Positions 38,011-49,849 of a stretch of DNA of 64,000 nt are shown piece by piece. The DNA comes from Euprymna scolopes (Eukaryota > Mollusca > Cephalopoda > Sepiida > Sepiolidae), in NCBI GenBank assembly GCA_024364805.1, contig CM044495.1, positions 46,884,752 to 46,948,751 of the forward strand. Reading direction: 5' to 3'. The notes beneath the pieces are model-generated. The model made no database searches, had not been told where the DNA came from, and saw nothing but the letters and a program-made list of their open reading frames with translations. Position numbers and translations under genes: made by a program. Position 1 is the first letter of the stretch; the number at the start of each line of letters is the position of its first letter.

Positions 38011-38954
38011 AAAATTTACAAATAAAAAATAATAAAATTGTAAAGCACAACAGAATTGCCCTGCTTTATTATACAATCTTTGCTTAAGCCACGTTTTCTC
38101 TATATTTTTGTATAACTCTGGTCCTTCCCTTCTGAGGAGAAGCATCTAGCTACGAAATGCCATGGACGAAAGAGGTTTCTTTTTCTTCTTTTTCTCGTTT
38201 ACTATTCTTGATTATTATGATGATATAATAAAATTAATTATTTTATACAATTTTTGTTTTGGTAGTTTTCAAGGATTAATATTTTCGGCAAAACTTTTGT
38301 AGATCAAACCTAATAAATTCTACTAAAGAACCATATCGGAAAAAGGATATTTGATTCAAATTATTTTTCCTTTTTTTCTTTTTTTTTTTTTTTTTTTTTT
38401 TTTTGATGGAATAACATCCCCGTTAGGAAACCAATATTTTCTCGCAAGTAAAGAACATGTATGATTTTAATATGGTCGGAGCAATACTTCTGTAGAAATA
38501 CAATGTTTTAAACTTCAAACACATGATTTACATTTTATAAAAATAAGATATGTCTGAAATATCATGGAGAAAGAAATGGAAATGTTCTTAAATCTTTAAA
38601 TGTTATCCTAATCTAATTTGGTCGAACCGCCTGTGAGACTTGTAAAATTCAGCAAAGTCAGCTATATTTAATCATATGTATAAAATTCTCCAGAGAAGAC
38701 AATGCATTTCGTTTTAAATCTCTATGTTACCTTCTATGTGCCAAACATCTACATATCCATGCGTCTAAGGGGACACAATTCTTAAAACTTCAAATACGTA
38801 TATCAAATTTTAATGAAATTTAAAACATATCTATAAGACACCGATTTAGAGTTTCCCAACATTTCAACTTCTTCTGACAACACTAGAGGGTGAAACAGGA
38901 ATGGAGGCAGTAAAAACAAAATAAATATTATGATGTTATGAGCATAGTGGAAAA

Positions 38955-39008
38955 CTACATTGCAGTGATCCTCATTGAATCCCAAGTAACGTCAGGTCTT
39001 CCTGCTAG
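38955..39008 (+). mobile_element. Helitron-type 3' end
   Basis: AGTAACGTCAGGTCTTCCTGCTAG|T resembles the H3 terminus. Upstream limits are not clear. Confidence 0.35.
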
Positions 39009-39014
39009 TACAAT

Positions 39015-39275
39015 ATATAGTTGTTCCAAAAGTAAATTCTTTGTTAGTTAAAAAAAAATAATGAGAGTTAAAGAGCTACGAAAACGGAAGTGATACTATT
39101 ATGATGAGTGAACTTTTGTGCTCCAGAATTAATTTTTCTACATAGTCACGACTGTTTTCAATGCACTTTTGCCAACAATTGCTTTCTTAGAGTTTCACAC
39201 CGTCAAGATTGAACTTGAGCATTCATGACCTGAAAGTTTCGTCATCATAACAATGTAATTTGCAGTCCCCTCTGA
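39015..39275 (-). mobile_element. Mariner-group transposase C-terminal remnant
   Basis: The minus strand reads CWQKCIENSRDYVEKLI. The flank GAGTTTCACACCGTCAAGAT and GAAAGTTTC blocks are shared with 1600-1660. The end GTTCCAAAAGTAAATTC resembles the terminus at 1398. Confidence 0.5.
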
Positions 39276-39320
39276 TGGACGGAATACAACAGTGGAGGCA
39301 TTATTTTTCGAATACACCTC

Positions 39321-39321
<1 letters not shown>

Positions 39322-39409
<88 letters not shown>
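39322..39409 (+). repeat. (TA)n-(TG)n compound microsatellite
   Basis: About 53 bp of TA then about 34 bp of GT. It lies exactly between a mariner remnant and the transposon at 39410. Confidence 0.93.
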
Positions 39410-39412
<3 letters not shown>

Positions 39413-39969
39413 AGTGTGTCCATAAAGTTCAGGTGCACTTTATTTATATTTGCGATAGAAATACTCTAAAAAATGTTATAATTTTTTTCAGAGTTTCATG
39501 TATCTAGTTTTAAGTATAGTTATTGAATAATTTTTCACCACAAAATTTGTAACAATTTTTAGATAAGTAAAAAATAAGTAAAAATTATTTTCTTTTGCTT
39601 TTCCTCAATTGAAGCCATGGGATCCAATTGATTCTGAAAAAGTAAACTGTGTACAGCAATAGTAGATTTCAATTCAACCAACCAAAGGAAAAGAAAGTTT
39701 AGAATTGAATACAATAAAAAAGCGCCTCATAGAAACACTATTGTTAAATGGACGAAAAAATTTAAAGAGACAGGCTCTGTCCATGATAAACCACGGTCTG
39801 GAAGGCCATGTGTCAGTGACGAAAGTGTTGCTTCCATAGAAGAATCCTTTACTGCAAGTCCAAGAAAGTCTGTAAGAAGGGCATCATTGGAGCATCATTA
39901 TTTCCATTGCAAATACAAATACAGTTATAATTTTTTTAAAGTGCACACGGACTTTATGGACACCCTATA
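39410..39969 (+). mobile_element. Deletion-derivative DNA transposon with helix-turn-helix remnant
   Basis: It is 560 bp with imperfect terminal inverted repeats of about 33 bp (TACAGTGTGTCCATAAAGT at left; reverse complement TATAGGGTGTCCATAAAGT at right). About 76 codons stay open (39668-39896): KFRIEYNKKAPHRNTIVKWT, KFKETGSVHDKPRSGRP, SPRKSVRRAS. This is the N-terminal helix-turn-helix of Tc1/mariner-group transposases (DUF4817-type). The sequence then jumps to the right end, so the catalytic domain is deleted. Confidence 0.7.
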
Positions 39970-40089
39970 TATATATATATCTCATTACTAAATTTAATCA
40001 CATAAAGTTTACGCATAAATTTATACTTTCGTATATTAATTTAAGTATTTACTTCAACAGTGCTCAATACGTAGCTAGAGATAGGTAGT

Positions 40090-40184
40090 AAGTTATAAAA
40101 TATATATGGCACTTAAGCTACACAGAATATTCGATGAAACACGGAACACTGTGTAGCTTAAGTGCCATATATATTTAATAACTT
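40090..40184. repeat. Hairpin, 36 bp arms
   Basis: The arms 40090-40125 and 40149-40184 are inverted (ATGGCACTTAAGCTACACAG and its complement), with about one mismatch and a 23-base loop. It lies 24 bases before the 5S-derived SINE at 40208. Confidence 0.8.
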
Positions 40185-40207
40185 ATATATATATGTGTGT
40201 GTGTGCG

Positions 40208-40497
40208 CGTACGGCATAAGCACATGGACACACTGGTTCTCGTCAGATCACCGAAGTTAAGCAACGTTGAGCCAGGCTAGTACCTGATGGGTGACCATTT
40301 CAGAATTGTATGTGTTCTCCGCTTATCTCGGCATTGTTTTCAGTCTTCGTGAATCTTCAATTGCCACTGGTATTCAACAATGTTGACTCAAGAGAGGTGT
40401 GGTTGAAGATTGCGCAACTCTTGCTACTAAAATTTCATGTGCAGGCACTCTTACAGTGGGTATCCATAGTCTGTCAAGATTGAAGGAAGCCACCGTG
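40208..40497 (+). mobile_element. 5S-rRNA-derived SINE, type 2, best copy
   Basis: This is the most complete 5S head: from GTACGGCATAAGCACATGGA through TCTCGTCAGATCACCGAAGT, TAAGCAACGTTGAGCC, CTGATGGGTGACCATTT. The type 2 body is as at 18960. It ends at a TA microsatellite. Pol III transcription is inferred from the box order. Confidence 0.7.
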
Positions 40498-41264
40498 TAT
40501 ATATATATATATATATTACACACACACACACAAAATACCTCCCCCCCCAAAAAAAAACAGATGATATTCAATTGTTTTTCTGAGCATTTTACAGTCAACG
40601 GAGAAAAAAAGGCCAAAGACCCAAGTGTTTTGGTCACAACTAGTTCATTATATTCAAAATATCACACCAAAGTTTCATTTCATTTCATTCGGACAAAACA
40701 CTAAGAAACGGGGCCTAATTAAAGTTTAGGCCCATTGGGGGGGGGGGGCACCCTGTATATATATGTAAGAATTGAATGCAAGTTTCATGATAACCGTTTT
40801 CTACGTAATATCATTAATTTGAAATGATATGTGAGAAATTCGTAAACAAAACATGTTGTGATAAATTCAAAGAAATGTGATTAACCTGTTTAAAAATATT
40901 CTTTGTATAAAATTAATTGGTTTGAAATCGGAAAGATGTTTTGGGAGATTATATTTGATGATTTGATAAAAAAAAAACTTGAAAACATTTCATTTCATCA
41001 GATGATGTTATGGCGTGATGTAATTTTAATTTAAAGTCAGTTAACAACCCTTGGTCGTCTGTAATTATTCAGATTAGTATTTTAGTATATTTTTTGCAGG
41101 TGAAAGTTTTTTTTTTTCGTTTTTCCTCCTGATGTGACTGATTGCTTGTTAAATAGAGCTTGACATGTTCGATATAAGGTTCAAACAGAAGAGATTTTCA
41201 CTACTCAGAGGATTGAGAATGAATTTGTATTCATAGTCAAACTAATAACAAAATTATTTCGACA

Positions 41265-42055
41265 ACGGAAGAGAGAAGGAAGAGGAAGGAGAGAGAAAAC
41301 AGAAATAGGAAGAAGAGAGAATGATAGAGAGAGAGAGAGGGCTATGTATTTTTCTTCCTTTCACTATCATAAGAGGGAAATTTTTAATTCTCAATTAAAA
41401 TCGTGGAAACAGTGTTGCAATAACGAAAGAAAAAAAAGGAGAGGAAAAAGAAAGATAAAAGAAAGAGAAAGAAAAAATACAGAGCTAGAACGATAAAAAG
41501 AGAAGAAATTTTAATTCTCAATCAACTTACAGAAGAAATTATTGCATCAAGAAAAGATAGAATTAGGAGGAACGAGGGCAAAAAAAAGATATCGAGAAGG
41601 AAAATGAAAGACAAAAAGTAAAATATAGATAGATAGATAGATAGATAGAGAAAACATTAAAAAAAAGAAATATTTTTCATGTGATTCGTTCGAATTCAAA
41701 TTTCAACATCGATGGAGAGAGAGATAGATAGAAAGAAAGGCAGAAACAGAAACAAAACAAAAAAATGAACATACAACGATAAAACAATTAAAAAAACGTA
41801 CTTCTTAGTAAAACTTGTGACCAGATTATTGTAACAAAAAAGTGAGAGATTGGAAAGGGAGAGAGAGAAAGAGACTGAGAGAAATAAAGGAAGATATAAA
41901 AATATAATAAGGGAGTGAGTAAGATAGATAGAGAGATAAAAAACAAGAGAAATAGACGTAAAGGTAGGGAGAAAGAAAGGCAACTCAAAAGAAAGACAGC
42001 TAAAGAGAGAAGAGAGATTAGAAAGAGAGAAAAATTACAGAGAGAGAATGGTAAA
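41265..42055 (+). repeat. Purine-rich stretch (GA-rich), about 0.8 kb
   Basis: The plus strand is dominated by A and G (GGAAGAGAGAAGGAAGAGG, AGAGAGAGAGAGGG, GAAAGAGAAAGAAAAAA), broken by short mixed segments and a GATA array at 41627-41648. Several apparent open frames here are low-complexity artefacts. Confidence 0.7.
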
Positions 42056-42574
42056 AAATGTACCTTTTTTATTTATTTTTATTTTATTTATTTTTATTCT
42101 TAATTCTTAAATTTTCTTAATATCCTGCCTAATGAATTCATGTTTTAGTTTGATAAAAAAAAAACTGATTAGCAAAACTAAAGTTTCAAACTTGTTTGAC
42201 AAGCAACCGGCAGAATAACTAACAAGAACATTATAGACAAATCTAACAAAAAATCAAATACATTCAACTCCTCTACTAAAAACATCAACTGCTGCTTTGA
42301 TTTCTCATTCCTTTGTTTTTTTTTTCTTTAATTCTTGCGGGATTAATCAAAACCATTTCTCTTGGGACTTTTACAAGTTTTCTTTTTTTGGACTTTGAAA
42401 ATGGCATTTTATTTTGGCTGTTTTTTTGTTTATTTCATTGTTCTCTTTCCATTCGAGGATGCAATCAAACCAAGGAGACAGTACTTAGAAAAAATGTGCT
42501 GATGATATTTTGATCCGTTAACTATTTATGAATAATTGATTTATTAATTGAAATGCCGAAACCGAAGTTGTTAA

Positions 42575-43245
42575 AACATAATAAAAAGTTTTCTTGTTTA
42601 GTAAATACAAGGAGAAAACGGCTACATTTGCTTTCTACATTTTTTCAAACCAAAGCAAATCATAGCCATTTAGACATTGCTAAGGATGCTGAAAAGCAGG
42701 TGAACTCCCTCTACCGTGCTAGAAAATTAATCACACCTGAGAGTATCTTATCTCTCTAGAAATCAACAACTATTAGCCCATGTATGGAGTATTGTTGCCA
42801 CATCCAGGCTGGTGCATCTACCACTAGTTTCTCCCCCTTAGACAGAGTTTGAAAAAGAGTCTCCAATCGCACTATCAGCCAAGCTCGAACCTCTCGCCTA
42901 TCGCCATACTGTTGCATCCCTGTTTCTGGTTTACAAGTATTCTAATGGAATTTACACTCACACAACCTCAACGAACAAACACCCAACAAACCTGTAGACA
43001 GCAAAATCCTTTCCCTAGATGCCAGAAGACTCTCTACTTTAATAGCTTCTTTCGTCTAATTGTTACATTTTGGAATTACCTCCCTGTCTCCTATTTCGCT
43101 GAATTTGATAACGTGAAGAAGTTTAAATGTAATGTGAACAAACATCTTGCTCATCTCCCCAAATAGTCCTCAGTAGTCATAGCTCCAAATAGTAGCACCT
43201 TAGGTTCAAATGTTTATGGTTAAAAAATGTTAATTTTAAGCAATA
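42575..43245 (+). mobile_element. LINE-A fragment, 3' part
   Basis: It has AKDAEKQVNSLYRARKLITP, CMEYCCHIQAGAS and the 3' tail FNVMNIL-like blocks in changing frames. It ends after CCAAATAGTAGCACCTTAGG, shared with the copy at 4740. Confidence 0.6.
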
Positions 43246-44315
43246 TTTTTTTTAAAGTACAACAAGCTATGTAAAAGAAGAAATATGCACGTCTACATAC
43301 CGTCTAGATGTTTGACCTGGATATGACAGATTGAAATTATTTTAAAAAGTTATAAAATAATTCGTCATCTCGAAATCGAATCGCGCCGCCGTTGGGGGTG
43401 CATACGCTAACACGTCATGCATGTCACCATACAAATTATTTTGGTAACTAACAACCAAGACGTCCTCTCAGTACTTTCGTCGCAAAGATATCTCCACGAC
43501 CTCTGGAAGTCTGTTCATGTTTTTCCTCTGCGGAACAGAGAATGTTAACATTTTTACTAACGAAACAGACTATTACTGGGTCACGTGGACAATTTCACTT
43601 GACAATGGGTGAATTTTACTATCCATTAACAGTTTATAAGCCTTAGCTAATTGAAAAGTCGGAACTAACCAGATAATCAAAGCATTTTCAATTCAAATAA
43701 AAAAAAAAATATTAATAATTATCTAATATCATTTGAAATTTGAATTTTTTTTTACTAATGGCTCAGTGATTAACTCTTATCATCAAGGGGTCTCCAAATC
43801 TTGTTAACGTTAGACTGAGTGACCAGGTACTAAACTTTGATCCTATCCAAAAAGTCAGCTAATATGACTGGGTATATATATATATATATATATATATATA
43901 CCCAACTTTTTCGTTTGTTTTTACATTAGCAGTAATATGTTGCTACACAGTCATGAGCATCTTTCGGTCAGCTAGTTGTTAGTAGCTACAGACCTCCTTA
44001 GGCGATACAGCTTATTCGAAAGCAAAATTTAAACATGTTCATGACTGCTGCTTATGTAAAAACAAATAACAAGTATACTTTGCCCTACTTCGGTATTGAG
44101 CACTCTTGTATTAACCTTGTAAAATTTCATTGGTTACTTTGCCTCTGGGAAATAATAACCTCAGATTATATACATATATACACACACACAAACACACACA
44201 GTCATATTATCCGGCCATTTGGTATTGCTTATTTTGTAAACACCCGATTAGAGCCTTAAGACTCACTGAAAGGATGTTTGTTGACATTGAGATTTTGCTT
44301 ACACTGGACGATTGC

Positions 44316-44395
44316 TGCCTGATAGTGCAGGGGTAGAGGCATAGTCTGTCAACTCGACGGTCAAATTTCGCTCTCGGCTTGAAGTACTTGCTTAT
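44316..44395 (+). mobile_element. Possible tRNA-derived SINE head
   Basis: GATAGTGCAGGGGTAGAGG is A-box-like and GGTCAAATTTCGCTC a weak B box. Confidence 0.33.
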
Positions 44396-44464
44396 CTAGC
44401 CACACTGATGACTCGAAAACAGTGAAACAGTACTGTCCGTGGATGGCTATATTTGCATATACAT

Positions 44465-44957
44465 ATATATGTGTGTGTGTCAAGTGATCTTGTCTGTAGG
44501 TGTGCAGAACACTCTATCAAATTACTCTCTCAACTTTTGGTCTACAGATGTGAAACTTTATATATAAGGGAATTTAACCTGTGGAACAAATTGCAAAGAT
44601 ATTAAAACTGAACAAAAATTAGAACTTGGCAGGCACAAGTCGACTAAACGTGTATCTTGTACACATGTACAAATATACATTTATATGTTTAACTACCTTA
44701 ATTAATTAAGTTTTGATATGCATATGAAATTAGCTCAAATAATAACGAATAACGCTATACAACTGTTGGTTTGGTTTCGATTCTAGCTGATGGCACCCAA
44801 TTCTTTTTTATTTACTTTAGAAACTATTGCTTATTATATTGTACCCAATATATAATAATGGAGACATGGCTCTATAATAATAAATACGAAATCTGCAGAA
44901 ATAAGAATATCATATTTAAGCATATTTATGACCGAGCAACGCCGGACAGCGTGCTAT
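44465..44957 (+). mobile_element. Non-autonomous Helitron H2 copy ending at gap-side TA repeat
   Basis: The 5' part resembles H1 starts (GTGATCTTGTCTGTAGGTGTG). The 3' part is the H2 body, ending CGAGCAACGCCGGACAGCGTGCTA, followed by TA repeats and the assembly gap. It matches 60053-60507 over most of its length. Confidence 0.6.
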
Positions 44958-44982
44958 ATATATATATATATATATATATATA

Positions 44983-45607
44983 NNNNNNNNNNNNNNNNNN
45001 NNNNNNNNNNNNNNNNNNNNNNNNNNNNNNNNNNNNNNNNNNNNNNNNNNNNNNNNNNNNNNNNNNNNNNNNNNNNNNNNNNNNNNNNNNNNNNNNNNNN
45101 NNNNNNNNNNNNNNNNNNNNNNNNNNNNNNNNNNNNNNNNNNNNNNNNNNNNNNNNNNNNNNNNNNNNNNNNNNNNNNNNNNNNNNNNNNNNNNNNNNNN
45201 NNNNNNNNNNNNNNNNNNNNNNNNNNNNNNNNNNNNNNNNNNNNNNNNNNNNNNNNNNNNNNNNNNNNNNNNNNNNNNNNNNNNNNNNNNNNNNNNNNNN
45301 NNNNNNNNNNNNNNNNNNNNNNNNNNNNNNNNNNNNNNNNNNNNNNNNNNNNNNNNNNNNNNNNNNNNNNNNNNNNNNNNNNNNNNNNNNNNNNNNNNNN
45401 NNNNNNNNNNNNNNNNNNNNNNNNNNNNNNNNNNNNNNNNNNNNNNNNNNNNNNNNNNNNNNNNNNNNNNNNNNNNNNNNNNNNNNNNNNNNNNNNNNNN
45501 NNNNNNNNNNNNNNNNNNNNNNNNNNNNNNNNNNNNNNNNNNNNNNNNNNNNNNNNNNNNNNNNNNNNNNNNNNNNNNNNNNNNNNNNNNNNNNNNNNNN
45601 NNNNNNN
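44983..45607. other. Assembly gap (625 N)
   Basis: There is a run of 625 undetermined bases. It begins inside a TA microsatellite at the end of a Helitron copy and ends inside a hammerhead-like inverted pair. It lies in the intron that should contain the missing THSD7-like exon. The true size may differ from 625. Confidence 0.99.
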
Positions 45608-45639
45608 GTTTCGTCCCCATTTTCGGGGGACTTCCTCAG
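45608..45639 (-). ncRNA. Hammerhead-like core, family P2, left arm (abuts gap)
   Basis: The minus strand reads CTGAGGA, A, a perfect 6-pair stem GTCCCC with GGGGAC around a 7-base loop, then GAAAC. The GAAAC box is the first sequence after the assembly gap, so the rest of the element is unknown. Confidence 0.45.
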
Positions 45640-45710
45640 GAGAATAAATATTTGATAGATTTTATTTTTGTCGATCATTTTTATTTTCCTCAATTATCCT
45701 TATCATTCTC

Positions 45711-45742
45711 CTGAAGAAATCCCCTGAGAATGGGGACGAAAC
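45711..45742 (+). ncRNA. Hammerhead-like core, family P2, right arm
   Basis: It reads CTGAAGA, A, stem TCCCC with GGGGA (5 pairs), then GAAAC. It is the inverted mate of 45608-45639; the arms are separated by about 70 AT-rich bases. Confidence 0.45.
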
Positions 45743-46109
45743 GTTGAAATTTTCTAAAAAGGCCACAGGTTTTCTTTCCACATTTTTTCATAGTTTGATA
45801 CCTGCTTTTTTTCATATATATATATATGCATATATATTAGTCACTCTTGTTCCATTTTTATTTACTTAAAGTTCTAAGAAATCAAGTGTCTCCTTCCTAG
45901 GGGCGAAGTATGAGATACATAGATACACGAATATTCCATTGAACTTACCCTTTACGTCTCCAACACTAAGTTAGTAAAGAAGTTGGGAACATAATTTTCC
46001 TCATCCCAATCGACCACTTAATATGTTATAATATATCTTTCTTGTGGTCTCTGGATTCCAGGATAAGAATTCATCAAGTCTGATGGAGTATCCAGCTTCG
46101 TGCTGTTAT

Positions 46110-46275
46110 TTTGGGTAACATCATTTGGAGAAGATGCACCCTTCTTCATAAAAGGTAGTGCAGGTTAGCCATAGCGAGCAGACCTTATTTAGGTCATGAA
46201 TACAGCGCCTCGCTTTCCCAAATGGTCACCCATCTGGTACTGGCCAAGCTCAACGTTGCTTAACTAATGCTGTTA
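46110..46275 (-). mobile_element. 5S-rRNA-derived SINE, partial
   Basis: The minus strand reads GTTAAGCAACGTTGAGC, GGTGACCATTTGGGAAAG and GAGGCGCTGTATTC. The first third of the 5S head is missing. The body (AAATAAGGTCTGCTCGC, AAGAAGGGTGCATCTTC) differs from types 1 and 2 and is partly repeated on the other side (46290-46370). Confidence 0.6.
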
Positions 46276-46944
46276 ATTGAGGTACCATCACGTGTGAAAG
46301 ACGCACCATTCTTCGCATAAGCCAGTGTGGTGTAGCCATACTGAGGAGATCTTATTTGGGCCAGGAATAGTATGTACTTTTGAATATTTAGTCAAGATTT
46401 ACTTGTAAGGAAAAGTATCCTCATACCAGGTTGTCCTGATGAACTCCTGGTCAGAGAGACCTTAGACACTCGAGGATAGTGTCTAGTAAATATTAAAGTT
46501 TTCTCACATAAGCATTCAAGTTGTGTGTGTGTGTTACAGAAGATCAGGATAAGATCTGTACCTTCGGTTTCAGATCAAAACAAAACAAACAAAAAGAAAA
46601 ACCATAGTTAGTTGATTAAAAACAGACATAAACAGTTGTTAAAACTGCAGAAAATATCGTCTCCTTCTTTGGATGTGAAACTGACAGCATCGATATTGTT
46701 TTTATCTTCTGAAATACATGCATAAATAAATATTACGCTGTTATTTTTTTCATTTTTCATCTTGATATTGAGCGTTCTCTTGGGGTTCTCTCCCACTAAT
46801 CTTTATATATATATATATATATATATATAAACTTGTGCTGAAGAATAAAGGATGTCACATTAAGTATTAAATTTATAACAATCTAAATGTAAATGGTTTT
46901 AACTATTATTTTAGTATGTTAGAGTAAAATTAAGTGGGATTTCC

Positions 46945-47500
46945 TCTTTTTAGCAAGGAGGTTACCGCTTATAAAGCCCCGAAGACCACTCAAAGAGAAG
47001 GGTTAATGAATTTAAGGTGAAGTGTAGTAATTGATAATGGTGTATGTTGTGTAGAATTTGGATTATTTTAGGGAACGACTCAACAAGAATTGTTTACATT
47101 AGACTTGAAGATTACCATATTGTAACTGGCTGGGAAGCAGGTCAGTGGAACAATGTTCCACATGCGGGCAGTTCTAGGAAAGAAGCTTTGTTCATGGAAT
47201 TTGTGTTTAGATTATGACACAGTAAGTGGGAGAAATTGTTGATAGTGGTTGTAGCTAGTCGAGTGTTTTTGTGTAAAATTTGTGCAAGGGGGACCATAAA
47301 TTAGAGCTCAGATGAGCACTTGCCATGAAAATAATGATAGAGCAGAAACAGGCTCGCAATGTGTCTTCTGTTGGGAAAAGGTTAATGAGAAGAGAAAAAG
47401 ACATCATCTACTAGATTGTGAAGCTGGGTTTGAACTCTATAAAAGCAGGCTAGGGCGCACTGAGCAGCTTCTGTGTAACATGGTGTTGTAAAACTTTTGG
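46945..47500 (-). mobile_element. LINE-B 3' fragment
   Basis: GAAGCTTTGTTCATGGAATT, AGTTCTAGGAAAGAAGC and TACATTAGACTTGAAGATTA on the plus strand match the 10730-10850 segment of LINE-B. Frames are broken. Confidence 0.6.
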
Positions 47501-47928
47501 TCAGAGCTGTACATCCTCAAAAATCTTAACTTTAGATTTTGTGAAGGAACATTAATGTGATTAAAAAGAAATGCACTGATTCATAGTTGAGATGAATCTT
47601 GTGTCTTCAGCAAACTTTTTTCTTTTTTTTTTTACAAATATATGTAATATTCAAGCAATATAAGCAAGATTAACATCATAGTAAAGGATTTCCTAAACCG
47701 CTTGCTTTCAAACAGAGATGATATCTTACGCTGCATATTTCAGATTTATTCTTCAGTTTTAAAATCATTTCTTTTTTAATGCCAAGAACTAAAAAATCTA
47801 AAAGAAAAGTAAATTTAAATTTTTACTTCACAAACTTAACACAGACTGAACGTTGTATACTATTAATGAACACTGACTTACGGAGATATACAGTGATGCC
47901 CAAATATGCAACCCATAGAATCGTTAAT

Positions 47929-48500
47929 TTTTTTTTTTACATGGTAGTCACCACGTATCAAGGCCCGGAAGTCACTCGAGGATAAATGTTATTGCGTGTA
48001 CAGTAATCAATGGGATAGTATCGTAGTAATCATTAGTATTGGAGATTTGATTAAGGGGGCGGTTCATCAGGAATTTGTTTATGCTGGACTTAGTCAGGCG
48101 GGAAACAGTCACACAGAAGTGCACGCCAGTGGAACTCTCTTCCAAGAAAGAAGTTTTTGTTCATGGAATCTACGTTTTGGTTTTGGCACATATAAGAGTG
48201 GGGAAAATTTTTGACAGTGGTTTCAGCTAGACGGGTGTTTATCGTGAAAGATTGGCGAGGAGGGGGCAGAGATTGGAACTCAAACGAGCACTTGCCATGG
48301 AAGTAACGATAAAACAAAAACAGGCTCGCAACGTCTCTTCTGTGGGAGAGAGGTAGCAGGGAAGCGAAAAGGGCATCCCCCACTAAGCCATGAAATCTAT
48401 TTTGTACTCTGTCAAGGCAGGATAGGCTGTTTTTAGCAGCACCTGCCCGGATGTGGCAGCAGCACTCAATCCTTGGACGTACTTGGCTTGTATATAGATA
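47929..48500 (-). mobile_element. LINE-B 3' fragment with tail
   Basis: A T-run at 47928-47938 marks the A-tail. CACGTATCAAGGCCCGGAAG is the 3' UTR. Upstream (48551-48090) a 153-codon open stretch reads RPRIECCCHIRAGAAKNSLS and DVASLFLFYRYFHGKCSFEF, but with changes and a truncated start. Confidence 0.68.
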
Positions 48501-49364
48501 TAATAATATCCCCAATCCTTTCTGCAATCCAAACATATTTAGTACAAACAATATTCAGCCCATGCCTAACTTGTCTTACAAGTTTCAGTTATTAATATCC
48601 ACTAGTCTTTATTTTATCACCATTTAATAATATGAGACACTTTTGAGATCGCCTCATTAGAAGGAAGCATAATTTTGAAAAGGGTTAACACTCACTGAAC
48701 CTTAATCCCCCAAATATTTAGCTGATAATTTAAAATGATATTGTCAATTAAAACAATCGGTACTTGTATAGTGTTGTAGACCAGTACTAGGGGTCACAAA
48801 TGAAAGAAACCAGAAGTAGTGTAAAGTGTATAAAATATAATATGTATTTATCATAAAGAATACAGGAGCCACTAAAGTAGTATGAGAGGAACGTGTTCGT
48901 AGCATGCGGTTAAACATGGTATGAATGTTTCCATTTAGTCCCTGAAACCAGTAGTATTCATAGGACTGGTTGATTCCACTTTGTACTCACATAGGGGTGA
49001 TTAGTACCCCACAACATATAGTTTACATATTGTGCTTAAATGACAGAAAGTAATTTCAAACTTGGGAAGAAGGCTTTTTAACTATACTGTACTTTCACCT
49101 AACAATTTAGTAAACAAAAGAAACTGTAAAACTTGAATTGAACGTGAAAATCCTATATAACATGGCCTTCTTTATTACACAATAATCTGAAGACTGGTTG
49201 ATGCTTGTGCTGTTTACGGACCATCACAGCATGCAGCAGGACAGTGCCAAAGGAGGAGCTTTGTTATGACATCCAAAATTGTCAGTAACTGCAATGTTAG
49301 TCTTTGTTTTATTGCTGTCCAACGTGAAAGCTCTTTGTTATTTATGATTGAGAATTGGTGGACA

Positions 49365-49640
49365 AGTCAGGTATAGATTGAAGTTTATTTATGTTTTTGA
49401 ATTTTTTTTAGAGGAGGATTGATAATTTGCATGATTTTGTATTATTTGGACTATCTTTTTCATCTTAGAGGTTACATTATTGTGAGAATAACACCCAACA
49501 TTTTTCAAATGTATCTTGTTGAATGCGGAAGTCTTTATGTCAAACTTGGGAATTATTAAGCAATTTGTAATAGAGCTATTCATTTTTTTTTAATTTAATC
49601 CACGACGATAGTTGCTCTCGTTCCGTCAGCTATAACCATA
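49365..49640 (-). mobile_element. P1 fragment with hammerhead core deleted
   Basis: It shares the block AAGATACA and the preceding body (CAAACTTGGGAATT and so on) with the P1 copy at 53889-54060. The sequence jumps from the first box to the last box with a GAA overlap, so stem II is gone. Confidence 0.35.
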
Positions 49641-49849
49641 AGTAATTCATAATTGTATTCTGAATTTTATTTGTATGAAATATTATTGTATTGAAAAAAA
49701 AAAAAGATAATGTATTTTATTTCATTAATGATTTCATTATTTAATTAGAATTCTATGACTTTAACATATCACCATAATTAATTTATAACTTATTTCTTTC
49801 TGATTATTAAAGTATCTCTCAGCATTTTTCTGCATGTTAACACAAAAAC

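Noticed and set aside
40208-40330. A functional 5S rRNA gene
   Set aside because: The head departs from 5S at many positions, lacks the 3' stem and T-run terminator, and is fused to a SINE body.
40985-41015. CTGATGA with nearby GAAAT on the minus strand
   Set aside because: Only three bases separate the boxes, so there is no stem II.
41696-42103. Serine/leucine-rich and lysine/arginine-rich open frames
   Set aside because: They arise from the purine-rich tract and have no family motif or codon structure.
43750-43860. tRNA-like segment GGCTCAGTGATTAA
   Set aside because: It has no B box at the right distance.
44771-45693. Apparent open frames of more than 200 codons across the gap
   Set aside because: Nearly all codons are undetermined bases (N).
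48090-48551. A possible host gene in the 153-codon frame
   Set aside because: It is a LINE-B copy with the same C-terminal motifs and a poly-A tail.
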